Shown: positions 23,090 through 32,055, counted from the stretch's first letter. The stretch is DNA of 32,104 bases from an uncultured Sutterella sp. (GCA_900544335.1 UQUS01000023.1:1-32104), one strand, 5' to 3'. The notes: generated by a model not told the origin, from the letters alone. Numbers and translations are program-made.

Positions 23090-25474
23090 ATGAATAAGAC
23101 ATTTAAGGTTGTCTATAACCGCGCCCGTTCGGGGATGACGGCTGTAAGCGAAATGGCCCGTTCGATGCAAGGGAAGGGGGCGAAAACTGTGATTGCCGTC
23201 GGGTTGGCCGGCTTGGTGGCATCCGGAATCGCTTGCGCAGAGGATGCAAAACTCGTTGTAAAAGTCAATGGGGCGCAACTCGAAGGGGAACTCTCTTATA
23301 GTGATTGGCTTTCCAAAATCCAAGATGCCAGTACCTATCAATTTGAACTGAATAATCCCTATCCGGATATGGGAGCGAATAAGAAGATAGTCAATCTTGT
23401 TGGTGCGACAAACGCCGATGTCACACTCTCTGGGCGGAAGAGCCTTACAATTTATCAGAAATCTGCAAACGGGTCTGATTCGACTTTGTTGGCTAGTGGT
23501 GGAAAAACATTGAAAATTGATGAGGTCAAGAATCTTGTCATTGATGCACTTACCAATACCCTAATCCACGCTTTCGGCGGAAACGTTGCCATTGTCGGAG
23601 CGGATGAAGTGACGATGACTTCCCCGGGAAATGTTGTTATGACGCAAACAAAGGGGAAAGCCTCTATCTCAGCAAACGGAAATGTCTATTTGCACTCTAC
23701 CGGATCGCCTGCAGTGTTTGCCGGTAATTTCGGGAATAATGAGGGCGCCTCTGCAGTGGACATTCAGTCTCAAGGACTTCTCACAGTTGTCAGTGACACA
23801 TCGGGTGCTGTTGTCGCAAGTTCGGTCGGAAGTTGGGGAGAGAATCAGTACAACGGGAAAGGACATGCAACGGTTAAATTAACCGGAACGGAGGGCGTGG
23901 TTCTTTTGGGGAAAGATCGAGGCTTAGGGATTTCCCGAACAAATGTTAGTGTCAATGAAGATTTGACCACGGTAGAAGTTACCTCTGAAAAAAGCATTCA
24001 AATCGGAACTAAGGAAAAATCCGAAAACTCGGCCGCTGTCAGCATTGCAACAATCGTAAACAGTGAAGCGGCGCCCGGAGCTACGGCTCATATTTGCGCT
24101 CCTCAAATTGCTCTAAACGATAACGTCCTACTCGGATATGTAAAGGAGATTGATGCCGCGAATCGTATGTCGGTGTTTGATGCGGGTGATGTTGACCACG
24201 CCGATAAAAGAAAGTTGACCTTAGAAGGCACAACAACGATTAACGGAGAGGTCAAGGCGGCCAGCGGCACTCTCGTTCTCATCGGAGAGACGGTTTTTAA
24301 CAAGGATGCCGCCATCGGAAAACTCGAGGGGGCCGATGGCAAAAAGACGAAACTGACGCTCGGCAATGCCGATGCCACAGTTCACGTCACAAACAACGCC
24401 ATTGCCGGGGAGAATCTCACACTCAGTACGACGAGCGAGGTAAATGACGCACTCGGCGGCGATGTCAATGCGCTTCTTGAAAAATTCGAAGGGCAGGCCG
24501 TAATCGAAGGTGCAGCGGTTGTTCTCCCCGAGGGCTTTTCTGCCGGAGAAACCACAGCCGTTGTGGGGGCAAACGGCAAGGCTCGAAACGTGTCCTCGCA
24601 CGTCAATTCCGTCATGTCCAATACGCTTGATGTTTCGATGGTTTCGTCTCTGGCAATCAACCGCATCCTCATGAATGACGTAAGAAAGCGTTTGGGCGAC
24701 ATCCGCTCAGCATCGGGTACGCACGGCGCTTGGGTGCGCTATGACGGCGGAAAACTCAAGGGTTCCAATAGTCTTAAAAACAACTTTACGACAGTACAAG
24801 TCGGTATTGATACGATGCCTTCGGACAATGCCCCGCGTTTCGGCCTTGCGTTTGCCTACACCAAGTCCGATGCCGATATGAAGCGCGGCGATGCGGATAT
24901 GGATTCGTATAGCCTTGCGCTTTACGGTACGAAGACCTTTGATAACGGTGTCTTTGTCGATGTGATCGGACGCGCTGCACTTTCGAAGGCCGATTACACG
25001 GTCGACGGGCGCCTTAAAGGGTCAGCTGATAATACGGCCCTAAGCCTTTCGGGCGAAATCGGTTGGCGCTACGACGTCACATCGATGTTCTTTGTCGAAC
25101 CGCAGGCAGAAATCACGTACACCTACACCGATGCCGATACGTTAAAACTCGGAGGGGCGGCTTCTTACTCGTTTGATACGGTCGATAGCCTTCTCGGACG
25201 TGCCGGTTTTGCTGCCGGTCTGAATTGCCCGGACGGCTGGGGTAATGTCTATGTTCACGCTTCGGCCGTGCACGAGTTCTTAGGCGATGCCACGATTCGA
25301 AGCGGAGTGAATTCCTACAAGGTGAACGGGGAAGACACGTGGGTCGAGTACGGCCTTGGAGCTAACATCAACATCGGCAAGAATGCCTATGTCTATGGCG
25401 GCCTGGAGCGCACGTCGGGCGCAACGCTCGATGAAGAGTGGCGTGCGCACGTGGGATTTAGATATTCCTTCTAA
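23090..25474 (+). CDS. Type Va autotransporter (adhesin-like) with ESPR signal peptide
   Basis: This 794-residue outer-membrane protein begins MNKTFKVVYNRARSGMTAVSE, an extended signal peptide region followed by a hydrophobic core and a cut near IACA|ED (residue 50). The passenger (about 51-530) is rich in short beta strands and Gly, Asn, Thr and Val, consistent with a beta-helix; it has no protease, lipase or other catalytic motif that I can see. The last 260 residues form an autotransporter beta-barrel, from GAWVRYDGGKLKG to the terminal HVGFRYSF ending in Phe. ATG 23090 follows GAGGGGGA; a TTG 18 bases earlier is rejected. Likely function is adhesion or surface interaction, which is inferred. 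Expression may vary through the poly-C run upstream. Confidence 0.93.
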   Translation: MNKTFKVVYNRARSGMTAVSEMARSMQGKGAKTVIAVGLAGLVASGIACAEDAKLVVKVNGAQLEGELSYSDWLSKIQDASTYQFELNNPYPDMGANKKIVNLVGATNADVTLSGRKSLTIYQKSANGSDSTLLASGGKTLKIDEVKNLVIDALTNTLIHAFGGNVAIVGADEVTMTSPGNVVMTQTKGKASISANGNVYLHSTGSPAVFAGNFGNNEGASAVDIQSQGLLTVVSDTSGAVVASSVGSWGENQYNGKGHATVKLTGTEGVVLLGKDRGLGISRTNVSVNEDLTTVEVTSEKSIQIGTKEKSENSAAVSIATIVNSEAAPGATAHICAPQIALNDNVLLGYVKEIDAANRMSVFDAGDVDHADKRKLTLEGTTTINGEVKAASGTLVLIGETVFNKDAAIGKLEGADGKKTKLTLGNADATVHVTNNAIAGENLTLSTTSEVNDALGGDVNALLEKFEGQAVIEGAAVVLPEGFSAGETTAVVGANGKARNVSSHVNSVMSNTLDVSMVSSLAINRILMNDVRKRLGDIRSASGTHGAWVRYDGGKLKGSNSLKNNFTTVQVGIDTMPSDNAPRFGLAFAYTKSDADMKRGDADMDSYSLALYGTKTFDNGVFVDVIGRAALSKADYTVDGRLKGSADNTALSLSGEIGWRYDVTSMFFVEPQAEITYTYTDADTLKLGGAASYSFDTVDSLLGRAGFAAGLNCPDGWGNVYVHASAVHEFLGDATIRSGVNSYKVNGEDTWVEYGLGANINIGKNAYVYGGLERTSGATLDEEWRAHVGFRYSF

Positions 25475-25505
25475 AGCGTCGTTCGAGTCGCAGGTTTTGC
25501 TCAAT

Positions 25506-25538
25506 TCGGGCTGAAAGAGGGTCACTCTTTCGGCCCGA
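25506..25538 (+). terminator. 14-bp hairpin after the autotransporter
   Basis: TCGGGCTGAAAGAG (25506-25519) pairs with CTCTTTCGGCCCGA (25525-25538), one G-T pair, around a GGTCA loop, 31 bases past the stop. No T run follows, so it may stabilise the mRNA end or act with Rho. Confidence 0.6.
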
Positions 25539-25690
25539 TTCAAAGAGACAACGGAGGGGTTTTTAATCGGAATGCACGATGCCTCTGAAAAAATTGTGCT
25601 TTTTCCATTGCACTCTCCCGCTGACTGTGCCAAAATCCCAACCCTAAATTTTTCATTGCTTCGGTCGTGGGACTGTCCGAAGTGATTTCA

Positions 25691-25696
25691 TATAAA
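25691..25696 (+). promoter_or_regulatory. Candidate -10 element of rpsU
   Basis: TATAAA lies 29 bases before the rpsU ATG. No good -35 is found 16-18 bases upstream. Confidence 0.3.
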
Positions 25697-25724
25697 CCAA
25701 CCACAAAGGATTAGGTGTTTATCA

Positions 25725-25937
25725 ATGCCCACCATTCGCGTTAAAGAAAACGAACCGTTTGAAGTCGCAATGCGCCGCTTTAAGCGCACCATCGAAAAGT
25801 CGGGTTTGCTCACCGAGCTTCGCGCCCGCGAGTTCTATGAGAAGCCCACTGCCGAGCGTAAGCGCAAGAAGGCCGCCGCAATTAAGCGTCACTACAAGCG
25901 TCTTCGCAGCATGATGTTACCGAAGAAGCTTTATTAA
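25725..25937 (+). CDS. rpsU: 30S ribosomal protein S21
   Basis: This 70-residue basic protein starts MPTIRVKENEPFEVAMRRFKR and has FYEKPTAERKRKKAAAIKRH, the standard S21 sequence. It binds the small ribosomal subunit near the mRNA exit and aids initiation-site selection. It is the first gene of the conserved macromolecular-synthesis cluster; a terminator follows it, as often seen, giving rpsU more transcript than dnaG. Confidence 0.98.
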   Translation: MPTIRVKENEPFEVAMRRFKRTIEKSGLLTELRAREFYEKPTAERKRKKAAAIKRHYKRLRSMMLPKKLY

Positions 25938-25963
25938 TCTCGGTTCGCATTCAACGCAATGAG

Positions 25964-26006
25964 CGGCCTGCGCAGGTTTTCTGCGTCGGCCGTTTTCTTT
26001 CTTTTG
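25964..26006 (+). terminator. Terminator between rpsU and yqeY
   Basis: CGGCC plus CGCAG (25964-25975) pairs with CTGCG and GGCCG (25981-25992) around GTTTT, followed by TTTTCTTTCTTTT. It probably attenuates transcription into yqeY and dnaG. Confidence 0.8.
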
Positions 26007-26016
26007 AGGTAAAAAA

Positions 26017-26463
26017 ATGACTCTGAAAGAGAAAATCGTAAGCGACATGAAAGTCGCTATGAAAGCGCACGACTCGGCGCGTTTGTCGTGCATTCGCCTG
26101 TTGCTCGCGGCTGTCAAGCAGCGTGAGGTCGATGAGCGTATTGCGCCGACCGATGATGTGGTTACGGCCGTAATCGGAAAACTTATTAAGCAGCGCCGCG
26201 ACTCGGTTGCCCAATATAAAGCCGCCGGTCGCGAAGACTTAGCGGCCAAAGAAAGCGCGGAAATCGATGTGCTTTCGGCCTACATGCCCCAGATGATGAC
26301 AGAAGAGGAAGTGCGTTCCGTTGTCACGAGTGTTGTCTCCGAGATGGGGGTTTCGGGCATGAGCGCCATGGGTAAAGTCATGGGCGCCGTCAAGGGAAAA
26401 CTTGCCGGTAAGGCCGACATGAGTGTTGTGAGCTCCGTCGTTAAAAGCGTTTTAGCCGGTTAA
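26017..26463 (+). CDS. yqeY: GatB/YqeY domain protein
   Basis: This 148-residue protein matches YqeY throughout: MTLKEKIVSDMKVAMKAHDSARLSCIRLLLAAVKQREVDE, then VIGKLIKQRRDSVAQYKAAGREDLAAKE and SAYMPQMMTEEEV. It resembles the tRNA-binding tail domain of the GatB amidotransferase subunit, but its own role is not settled. ATG 26017 has GAGG seven bases upstream. Position between rpsU and dnaG is conserved in beta- and gammaproteobacteria. Confidence 0.95.
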   Translation: MTLKEKIVSDMKVAMKAHDSARLSCIRLLLAAVKQREVDERIAPTDDVVTAVIGKLIKQRRDSVAQYKAAGREDLAAKESAEIDVLSAYMPQMMTEEEVRSVVTSVVSEMGVSGMSAMGKVMGAVKGKLAGKADMSVVSSVVKSVLAG

Positions 26464-26481
26464 TCTGTCAGCAGGTCCCTT

Positions 26482-28323
26482 GTGATTCCCCAGAGTTTTA
26501 TTCAGGAACTATTGAGCCGACTTGACATTGTCGAAGTCATCGGCAAACACGTCCCCTTAAAAAAGACGGGGAAAAATTACATTGCCTGCTGCCCGTTTCA
26601 CAAGGAAAAAACGCCGTCTTTTACCGTCACCCCGAGTAAACAGATCTACAAGTGTTTCGGGTGCGGCGTGTTCGGAAACGCCATCGGCTTTACGATGGCC
26701 TACGAGGGACTGACGTACCCGGAAGCCGTACGAACCCTGGCCGGTCGCCTCGGGATGGCTGTTCCCGAGGATGCGACAGGGCGAGAAAAAAGCGCCCGCG
26801 CAAAGACGCTTTTTGACCACATGCAGGCGGCAGCTGACTTTTACCGCAAATCGCTTGAAACCGCCCCACGCGCCAAAGAGTATCTTAAAAATCGCGGCAT
26901 TACGCCTGAGACGGCGGCGCGCTTTTGCCTGGGGTTTTCTCCCGATGCCTGGAATGCGTTAAAGGACGTTTTGGGGCCGACGCTTTATGACAGCCCGGAA
27001 TTGGAAGATACGGCCGGGTGCGGTCTTGTAATTCGTAAAGACGCAAGGCACCGGTATGACCGTTTTCGCGGACGCGTGATGTTTCCGATTCGCAATCGCC
27101 GCGGACAGGTGATTAGTTTCGGAGCAAGAACGTTAAACGGTGACGAGCACCCCAAGTACCTAAACGGTCCGGAAACCCCGATTTACCACAAAGGAACGGA
27201 AATCTACGGCCTATATGAAGCGGCCGATGCCATTCGCGCCAAGCACCGCGCGATTATCGTCGAAGGCTACATGGATGTGATTTCGCTTTCGCAAGCCGGA
27301 TTTACCGAGGCTGTGGCGGCTCTCGGAACATCGGTTACAAGCGAACACGTCAGGCGCCTACTTAAAATTACCGACACCGTCTACTTTTGCTTTGACGGCG
27401 ATAGCGCCGGTCAGCACGCCTTAACGCGGGGCATGACGGCCTCTCTTTCTGTGATTGCCGATAACCAAGAGGTGCGCTTTATCGTGCTACCGGTAGAGCA
27501 CGATCCCGATAGCCTTATTAAAGAAAAGGGAGCGGCTGCTTTCGAAGAGGCTTTAGGTAAAAGCCTTTCCTTAAGTGAGTTTTTTGTTAAAACGGTGTCC
27601 GAAGGCAAAGACCTTATGACGCCCGAAGGGCGAGGGCAGTTTCTCTCTCAAGCTAAACCCCTTGTCGCTTCCATGCGCTCGGCACCCTTCTTGCGTGCGC
27701 AACTTGTGAGTTTCTTGGCGATGAAAGCGCGCATGAGCCCCGATGCGGTTGAAGAGGCCTTCGGGATTGCCAAGCCTCGGCCCGTTGTTACGACACCCGA
27801 GGTCGCCAAGCCCCGTTGGCGTCGCGGAATTTCCCAGGTCAAGGCACCGATTACGCCTTTACCGGAAGCCGGCAATTTTGCTTCACGGATTCTCGCGAAT
27901 TTCTTAAGTTTCCCGTCGCTTTGCTCGGAGTTTTCGACCTCTGTCGAGGACTCCTTTATCGGAAAGGACGATACGCTCTCGCGTCAGATTCTCGAGGTCT
28001 GGCGCACGGCTTTGGCCGGGGAAACGCCCATCGAAGAGCCGCAGGTTCTTTTAGCCATGCTTGAGGCCAGTGATAATTACCGCGCCTACAAAGAGATTTT
28101 TGCAAAAGAAATCGTTCTTATGACGCCGCTCACGAAAGCGCGTCTTGAGACCCACGCGGCCTTCGTGCGTCTTGAGAAAGAGAGGGTTTCCGAGAAAGTG
28201 CGCACACTGGCGGCAACCGAGCCCTTTGATGCGAAGGCTTATCGCAAATGGGCTGAACGCGAAAGGGAATTGACGGCGGAATTAAAAAAAATTGAGGCCG
28301 ATTCGACCGCCGATATTGCCTGA
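26482..28323 (+). CDS. dnaG: DNA primase
   Basis: This 613-residue primase synthesises RNA primers at the replication fork. The N-terminal CHC2 zinc finger has C37, H40, C58 and C61 (CCPFH ... CFGC). The catalytic TOPRIM core shows IVEGYMDVISLSQAG and FCFDGDSAGQHA. A C-terminal helical region for helicase DnaB binding follows from about residue 460. Translation starts at GTG 26482, 18 bases after yqeY, with only a weak CAGG ribosome site, consistent with low-level expression. It is slightly longer than the E. coli enzyme (581 residues). Confidence 0.97.
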   Translation: MIPQSFIQELLSRLDIVEVIGKHVPLKKTGKNYIACCPFHKEKTPSFTVTPSKQIYKCFGCGVFGNAIGFTMAYEGLTYPEAVRTLAGRLGMAVPEDATGREKSARAKTLFDHMQAAADFYRKSLETAPRAKEYLKNRGITPETAARFCLGFSPDAWNALKDVLGPTLYDSPELEDTAGCGLVIRKDARHRYDRFRGRVMFPIRNRRGQVISFGARTLNGDEHPKYLNGPETPIYHKGTEIYGLYEAADAIRAKHRAIIVEGYMDVISLSQAGFTEAVAALGTSVTSEHVRRLLKITDTVYFCFDGDSAGQHALTRGMTASLSVIADNQEVRFIVLPVEHDPDSLIKEKGAAAFEEALGKSLSLSEFFVKTVSEGKDLMTPEGRGQFLSQAKPLVASMRSAPFLRAQLVSFLAMKARMSPDAVEEAFGIAKPRPVVTTPEVAKPRWRRGISQVKAPITPLPEAGNFASRILANFLSFPSLCSEFSTSVEDSFIGKDDTLSRQILEVWRTALAGETPIEEPQVLLAMLEASDNYRAYKEIFAKEIVLMTPLTKARLETHAAFVRLEKERVSEKVRTLAATEPFDAKAYRKWAERERELTAELKKIEADSTADIA

Positions 28324-28353
28324 CGGTTTTCCTCGGCCTTCGTTTTCAATTGT

Positions 28354-28734
28354 TCAGGCCATCCACGGTGCTTTATCTTGGCAAAGCTTGCCGTCCGTTT
28401 GCGTGTATCCCTTAAGACTGTTTTGAGCGGATTGAATGCAGATAAACGTCATAGACGAATCCTTGGCCGCAACAAGGGCGCGGTGCACGGCAGGTCCGAT
28501 TGCAAACCAGTCGCCGGCCGTGATTTCCCGTACGGAGCCGTCGATGTAAAGCGCTCCTTTGCCGGAAATAATTCCGTAAAGTTCTTCATTGTTTGTGTGG
28601 CAGTGAACGAACGGAGCGCCGGTTCCGGGGCTAAGGGTATTGAACGATGCTTCACATCCGGTAAGCCCGAGCTTGTCATGGAGCTCCGTGCGTGCGGCGT
28701 TTCTGTCGATATGCGTGATTTTAAAGTCTGTCAT
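28354..28734 (-). CDS. Small cupin-domain protein
   Basis: This 126-residue protein has one cupin fold. Motif 1 reads FVHCHTNNEELYGIISGKG (metal ligands His, His, Glu) and motif 2 GDWFAIGPAVHRALVA (third His). Such proteins can bind Fe, Mn or Zn and serve as isomerases, dioxygenases or ligand sensors; the specific activity is unknown. ATG 28734 follows AAAGG at suitable distance; an upstream in-frame ATG has no site. It lies downstream of the marR-type gene on the same strand with a 14-base palindrome between them, so it is a probable target. It is convergent with dnaG. Confidence 0.85.
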   Translation of the reverse strand: MTDFKITHIDRNAARTELHDKLGLTGCEASFNTLSPGTGAPFVHCHTNNEELYGIISGKGALYIDGSVREITAGDWFAIGPAVHRALVAAKDSSMTFICIQSAQNSLKGYTQTDGKLCQDKAPWMA

Positions 28735-28802
28735 TTGTCTGACCTTTATGCATGATGTTGAAAACAGAGCAAGATCCGTATCTTGAAACAAGCCAAATTT
28801 TA

Positions 28803-28816
28803 GTTCGTATACGAAC
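28803..28816. promoter_or_regulatory. Perfect 14-base palindrome GTTCGTATACGAAC (candidate MarR operator)
   Basis: The palindrome lies 69 bases upstream of the cupin start and 40 bases past the MarR gene stop. MarR proteins bind short palindromes of this size. Assignment to the neighbouring regulator is inference. Confidence 0.5.
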
Positions 28817-28855
28817 GAAATGAGTGAGTAAAACGGTAAAAGTTTGTAAATCGCG

Positions 28856-29287
28856 TTACTTTAGGTCGGATTTAAGATTTCGAGTCGCACGTTCGAGAGC
28901 GATTTGAAGTCCTCTGAGGTCCTCTTTTGAAAAGCCTCGAGTAAAACTTTCATTGAGCGAAAATGAAATCTTCTCAAAAATCGGCTTTAGTTCGCGCCCC
29001 CTTTTTGTCAGACAAACACATAGAGCTCGACCGTCGGCTTTGTTTTCGTGTTTGCAAACAAGTCCGAGTTTGGTAAGGCGCGTAACCATAACCGATACGG
29101 TTGACTTGCTTCGATGCGTTTTTTCGGACAGTTGCGCAATTCCCACGGACTCATGCTCAAAAAGCACGTGAAAAACATCGCCGTGGCAGGGCTCGATTTG
29201 AGGGTATCCGGCATCTGCAAGGGCTTGTTTTAGATATTCGTGCGAGGCGCGTGCAAGAGCACAAGTGCGTTCAATGAGATCGGTCAT
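28856..29287 (-). CDS. MarR-family transcriptional regulator
   Basis: This 143-residue protein has a winged helix typical of MarR: GIAQLSEKTHRSKSTVSVMVTRLTKLGLV, then the wing KADGRALCVCLTKRG. Flanking helices form the dimer interface. It probably responds to a small aromatic, phenolic or oxidant signal. No strong ribosome site precedes ATG 29287; a TATAAT at 29321-29316 (minus strand) would place transcription start about 22 bases upstream. The cupin downstream is the likely regulated gene. Confidence 0.9.
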   Translation of the reverse strand: MTDLIERTCALARASHEYLKQALADAGYPQIEPCHGDVFHVLFEHESVGIAQLSEKTHRSKSTVSVMVTRLTKLGLVCKHENKADGRALCVCLTKRGRELKPIFEKISFSLNESFTRGFSKEDLRGLQIALERATRNLKSDLK

Positions 29288-29315
29288 GGTAATGCGCTTT
29301 ATTCAATTGCGAACG

Positions 29316-29321
29316 ATTATA
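29316..29321 (-). promoter_or_regulatory. Consensus -10 (TATAAT) for the MarR gene
   Basis: A perfect TATAAT on the minus strand lies 28 bases before the MarR start codon. A -35 is not evident at 16-18 bases. Confidence 0.45.
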
Positions 29322-29411
29322 GGGTGTTGCGCTCCGCAAAAGATGACAACGCCAATTGTAGACCGCCATTCTTGAAAGATTTCGTTTCGGGCAATAAAAT
29401 CGCCCCGACAA

Positions 29412-29481
29412 GCGAAATTTCACGCCTACGCCGGAGTAGGCAACGCTCAGGAGACAGGTCAGTCGGAAGCGGAAATTTCGC
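29412..29481. ncRNA. Possible structured RNA or cis element (closed 10-bp stem)
   Basis: GCGAAATTTC (29412-29421) pairs perfectly with GAAATTTCGC (29472-29481). Inside are a perfect GCCTAC/GTAGGC hairpin (29424-29441) and a short CGCT/AGCG pair. The three-way shape resembles an RNA domain more than a terminator. Strand and function are unknown, and it matches no family that I can name with confidence. Confidence 0.35.
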
Positions 29482-29736
29482 CAGGCAATGCGTGCGACCT
29501 TCATGCGGGACAAGCAACAGACGTTCGTTCCCGGCCTTTCAGGCACTTTTCTGTCGACGCCTTCGACCGTTTGAGCGCGGAATGCAATCGCCCCGCGCGC
29601 TTTAGCGTTTCCGGATGTTTTAAGGGCTTCGCCGTGTATTTGCGAAGTCTTATGGGGCTGCTTTAAGACGCAAGATGAAGGCTTTTGAACTTAAGGCAAG
29701 TCAGGATTATTCCTTCCCGATTAGAGACAACGTTTT

Positions 29737-31782
29737 ATGACAGAAAAAAAGAAACCGTCGTTAGACGACATGCGCCATTGGCTCAAAAAGAACAAGCGAA
29801 TCGATATTGACCATGAAGGCGGCTTTTCCGTTTCCGAAAATGCACAGGCGGCGGAAAAAGGCGAAGCGGTCGACCCCGATGAGGAAATTGTCGTTGACGA
29901 TCAGGAAGATTTGGAAAAATTAGCCGATGAGATCGAAGGCGTCGAAGGTGAGGCAGGTGCTGCGCCCAAATCAGGCGGCTACAGTGCTCTTGTCAAACTC
30001 GGACGCCAACGCGGCTGGGTAACGATTGCGGAAATTAACGACTACCTCCCTGAAAACGCCGTACGCACCGAAGAAGCTCTTACGGAAATTACCGAACAAC
30101 TCAATCGCATGAGCGTTCAGGTTTTCGAGACGGCGCCCACGCAAGACGACATCATCATTCCCGAGCCTATTCCCGATGACGAAGACATCAGTGAAGAAGA
30201 TGCGGCGGCTCTTTTAACGCCCGAGGAAAGTGCCGGGCTTTCTAAGGATCCGCTTCGCGCCTACCTTCGCGGGGTCGGGGCTCATAAGCTCTTGACACGT
30301 GCCGGTGAAATTGCCGTTGCTAAATCCATTGAGCAATTTACCGCCAAGCTCCTTTCAGCCATCATTCAGCACCCGATGGCTGTCGAAGAACTCGTGCGCA
30401 TGGCTGACGGTCTTAAAAGCGGCGAGATTCCGATCGATCAAGTAATCGACGGCTTTACGGACCTTGAGGCGTTAGCTCAGGTCGATGATGCCGAAGTCAT
30501 TGAGAAAAACGAAGTTGCAACCGACATCGGCGCGGCGGCCATGACAACCGAGCAGCTCGAAGAGATGAAAGAGCGCGCCTTAAAACTCATTGACGAGTGC
30601 GCCGTTGAACTCAAAATCATCCGCGAGACCTTCGGAAAACCCGATAAACTCAAGGAATACAACGAAGCGCGCGCCAAAATCAGCCAAACGCTTCTTCCCG
30701 TGCGCTTTGCCGTCAAGGCCGTGACGCAATTTGCCGACCACATCGCCGCGCACGTCGAGGCCTTAAATGCCTTAACGCATAAGATGCGCGATGTGATGGT
30801 CGAGCGTTGCGGGATGCCCGTTGATGACTTTATCGAGGGAATGAAAGCCCGGGCAACGGACACTCAATGGATTGAGGAACTTTCCCGAACCGGAACACGC
30901 TGGGGTGAGATGATCGGGCACAATGCCGCGCTTTTAACACACCTACAGGAAAAGATCATCGAAAGCGAGGAGACGGCTTCGTTAACGCTCAATGACCAGC
31001 GCGATCTCGCGCGTCAAGTCAAACTGGCGCAGACGAATCTAGCGAATGCCAAGGCCAAGATGATTGAGGCGAACTTGCGTCTTGTGATTTCCATTGCCAA
31101 GGGATACGTCAATCGCGGTCTTGCGATGACGGACCTGATTCAGGAAGGCAATCTGGGTCTAATGAAAGCCGTCGATAAGTTCGAGTATCGTCGCGGCTAC
31201 AAGTTCTCCACGTACGCTACGTGGTGGGTAAGACAGTCCGTCACGCGTGCCGTGGCCGACTACGGCAATACGATTCGCATTCCCGTCCACATGACCGAGT
31301 CTTATAACAAGATTCGCCGTGTACGCCAAAAGTTCTTGCAGGAAACAGGCAAGAACCCCACGGACGAAGAGCTTTCCAAGCTTTCGGGTGTGCCGCTTGC
31401 GAAGGTCCAACTCTTAACGCAAGCGATGCGCGGCGTCGAATCGATTGATGCCCCGATCGGGGACGACGAGGATGCAACGCGCTTGGATTTTGTTAAGGGC
31501 GACGATGAGGACGATCCTCAGAAGCGGTACCTTAGAACCGCTCTTGAAGAAGAAATTCAAAAGAGCCTCGGGGAACTCATGCCCCGCGAAGCGCAGGTCT
31601 TGCGTCTACGCTACGGCATCGGCACGAACCACGATCACACGCTCGAAGAAGTCGGGCAGGCGATGGGTCTGACACGTGAACGCGTGCGCCAGATCGAATC
31701 GGCCGCCATTCGTAAGTTAAGAAGTCCTGATTTTCAGGAGCGCCTGCGCGACTATCTGGCCGTTGCCAATCAGCTCGATTAG
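29737..31782 (+). CDS. rpoD: RNA polymerase primary sigma factor RpoD (sigma-70)
   Basis: This 681-residue protein has region 1.1 (YSALVKLGRQRGWVTIAEI), 1.2 (SKDPLRAYLRGVG), a non-conserved insert, region 2 (AKMIEANLRLVISIAKGYVN, DLIQEGNLGLMKAVDKFEY, FSTYATWWVRQSVTRAV), region 3 and region 4.2 (TLEEVGQAMGLTRERVRQIE). It directs RNA polymerase to housekeeping promoters. In region 2.4 the usual ADQARTIRIP reads ADYGNTIRIP (residues 507-516), while the -10-contacting WWxRQxxT and HMxE residues are kept. The start at 29737 has a weak GAGA site. It is last in the rpsU-yqeY-dnaG-rpoD cluster, with a MarR/cupin insertion on the opposite strand. Confidence 0.98.
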   Translation: MTEKKKPSLDDMRHWLKKNKRIDIDHEGGFSVSENAQAAEKGEAVDPDEEIVVDDQEDLEKLADEIEGVEGEAGAAPKSGGYSALVKLGRQRGWVTIAEINDYLPENAVRTEEALTEITEQLNRMSVQVFETAPTQDDIIIPEPIPDDEDISEEDAAALLTPEESAGLSKDPLRAYLRGVGAHKLLTRAGEIAVAKSIEQFTAKLLSAIIQHPMAVEELVRMADGLKSGEIPIDQVIDGFTDLEALAQVDDAEVIEKNEVATDIGAAAMTTEQLEEMKERALKLIDECAVELKIIRETFGKPDKLKEYNEARAKISQTLLPVRFAVKAVTQFADHIAAHVEALNALTHKMRDVMVERCGMPVDDFIEGMKARATDTQWIEELSRTGTRWGEMIGHNAALLTHLQEKIIESEETASLTLNDQRDLARQVKLAQTNLANAKAKMIEANLRLVISIAKGYVNRGLAMTDLIQEGNLGLMKAVDKFEYRRGYKFSTYATWWVRQSVTRAVADYGNTIRIPVHMTESYNKIRRVRQKFLQETGKNPTDEELSKLSGVPLAKVQLLTQAMRGVESIDAPIGDDEDATRLDFVKGDDEDDPQKRYLRTALEEEIQKSLGELMPREAQVLRLRYGIGTNHDHTLEEVGQAMGLTRERVRQIESAAIRKLRSPDFQERLRDYLAVANQLD

Positions 31783-31816
31783 GCGGTCCCTTTAAAAAAA
31801 AAGAGCGGTCGTTTAG

Positions 31817-31866
31817 CTCCCGGTCGACAGAGCCTTAAGGCATGTCGCCGGGAGTTTTGCTTTTTC
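31817..31866 (+). terminator. Rho-independent terminator of rpoD
   Basis: CTCCCGG (31817-31823) and CGACA pair with TGTCG and CCGGGAG (31848-31854), followed by TTTTGCTTTTT. It lies 35 bases past the rpoD stop. Confidence 0.85.
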
Positions 31867-32055
31867 GTGAAAAAAACAAGGGTATTTTTCGCACCATTGT
31901 GAAAACCCGTCGCTCTTGCTGTGAGGCGATTGCGGCAAATCCAATCCCGCCGAAATAATTGTTAATGACCTGATTTGTCGGGGAGATTGAGAAATTATGA
32001 GGCATTTTCTCGGAATCGTCGGCGCGCATTTTCCTGACTTCGGCGATGCGCCTCC

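Larger units (their letters stand above)
29288..29736. other. Gene-free region upstream of rpoD
   Basis: I see no plausible protein gene in these 449 bases. It contains the MarR promoter at the left end, a compact inverted-repeat structure at 29412-29481, and presumably the rpoD promoter on the right; TTGAAC at 29685-29690 is a possible -35, without a matching good -10. Confidence 0.5.

Noticed and set aside
29424..29470. Glycine riboswitch or 4.5S RNA resemblance (CTCAGG, GGTCAG, GGAAG)
   Set aside because: The other conserved parts of both families are missing, and no glycine gene or standard 4.5S fold follows.
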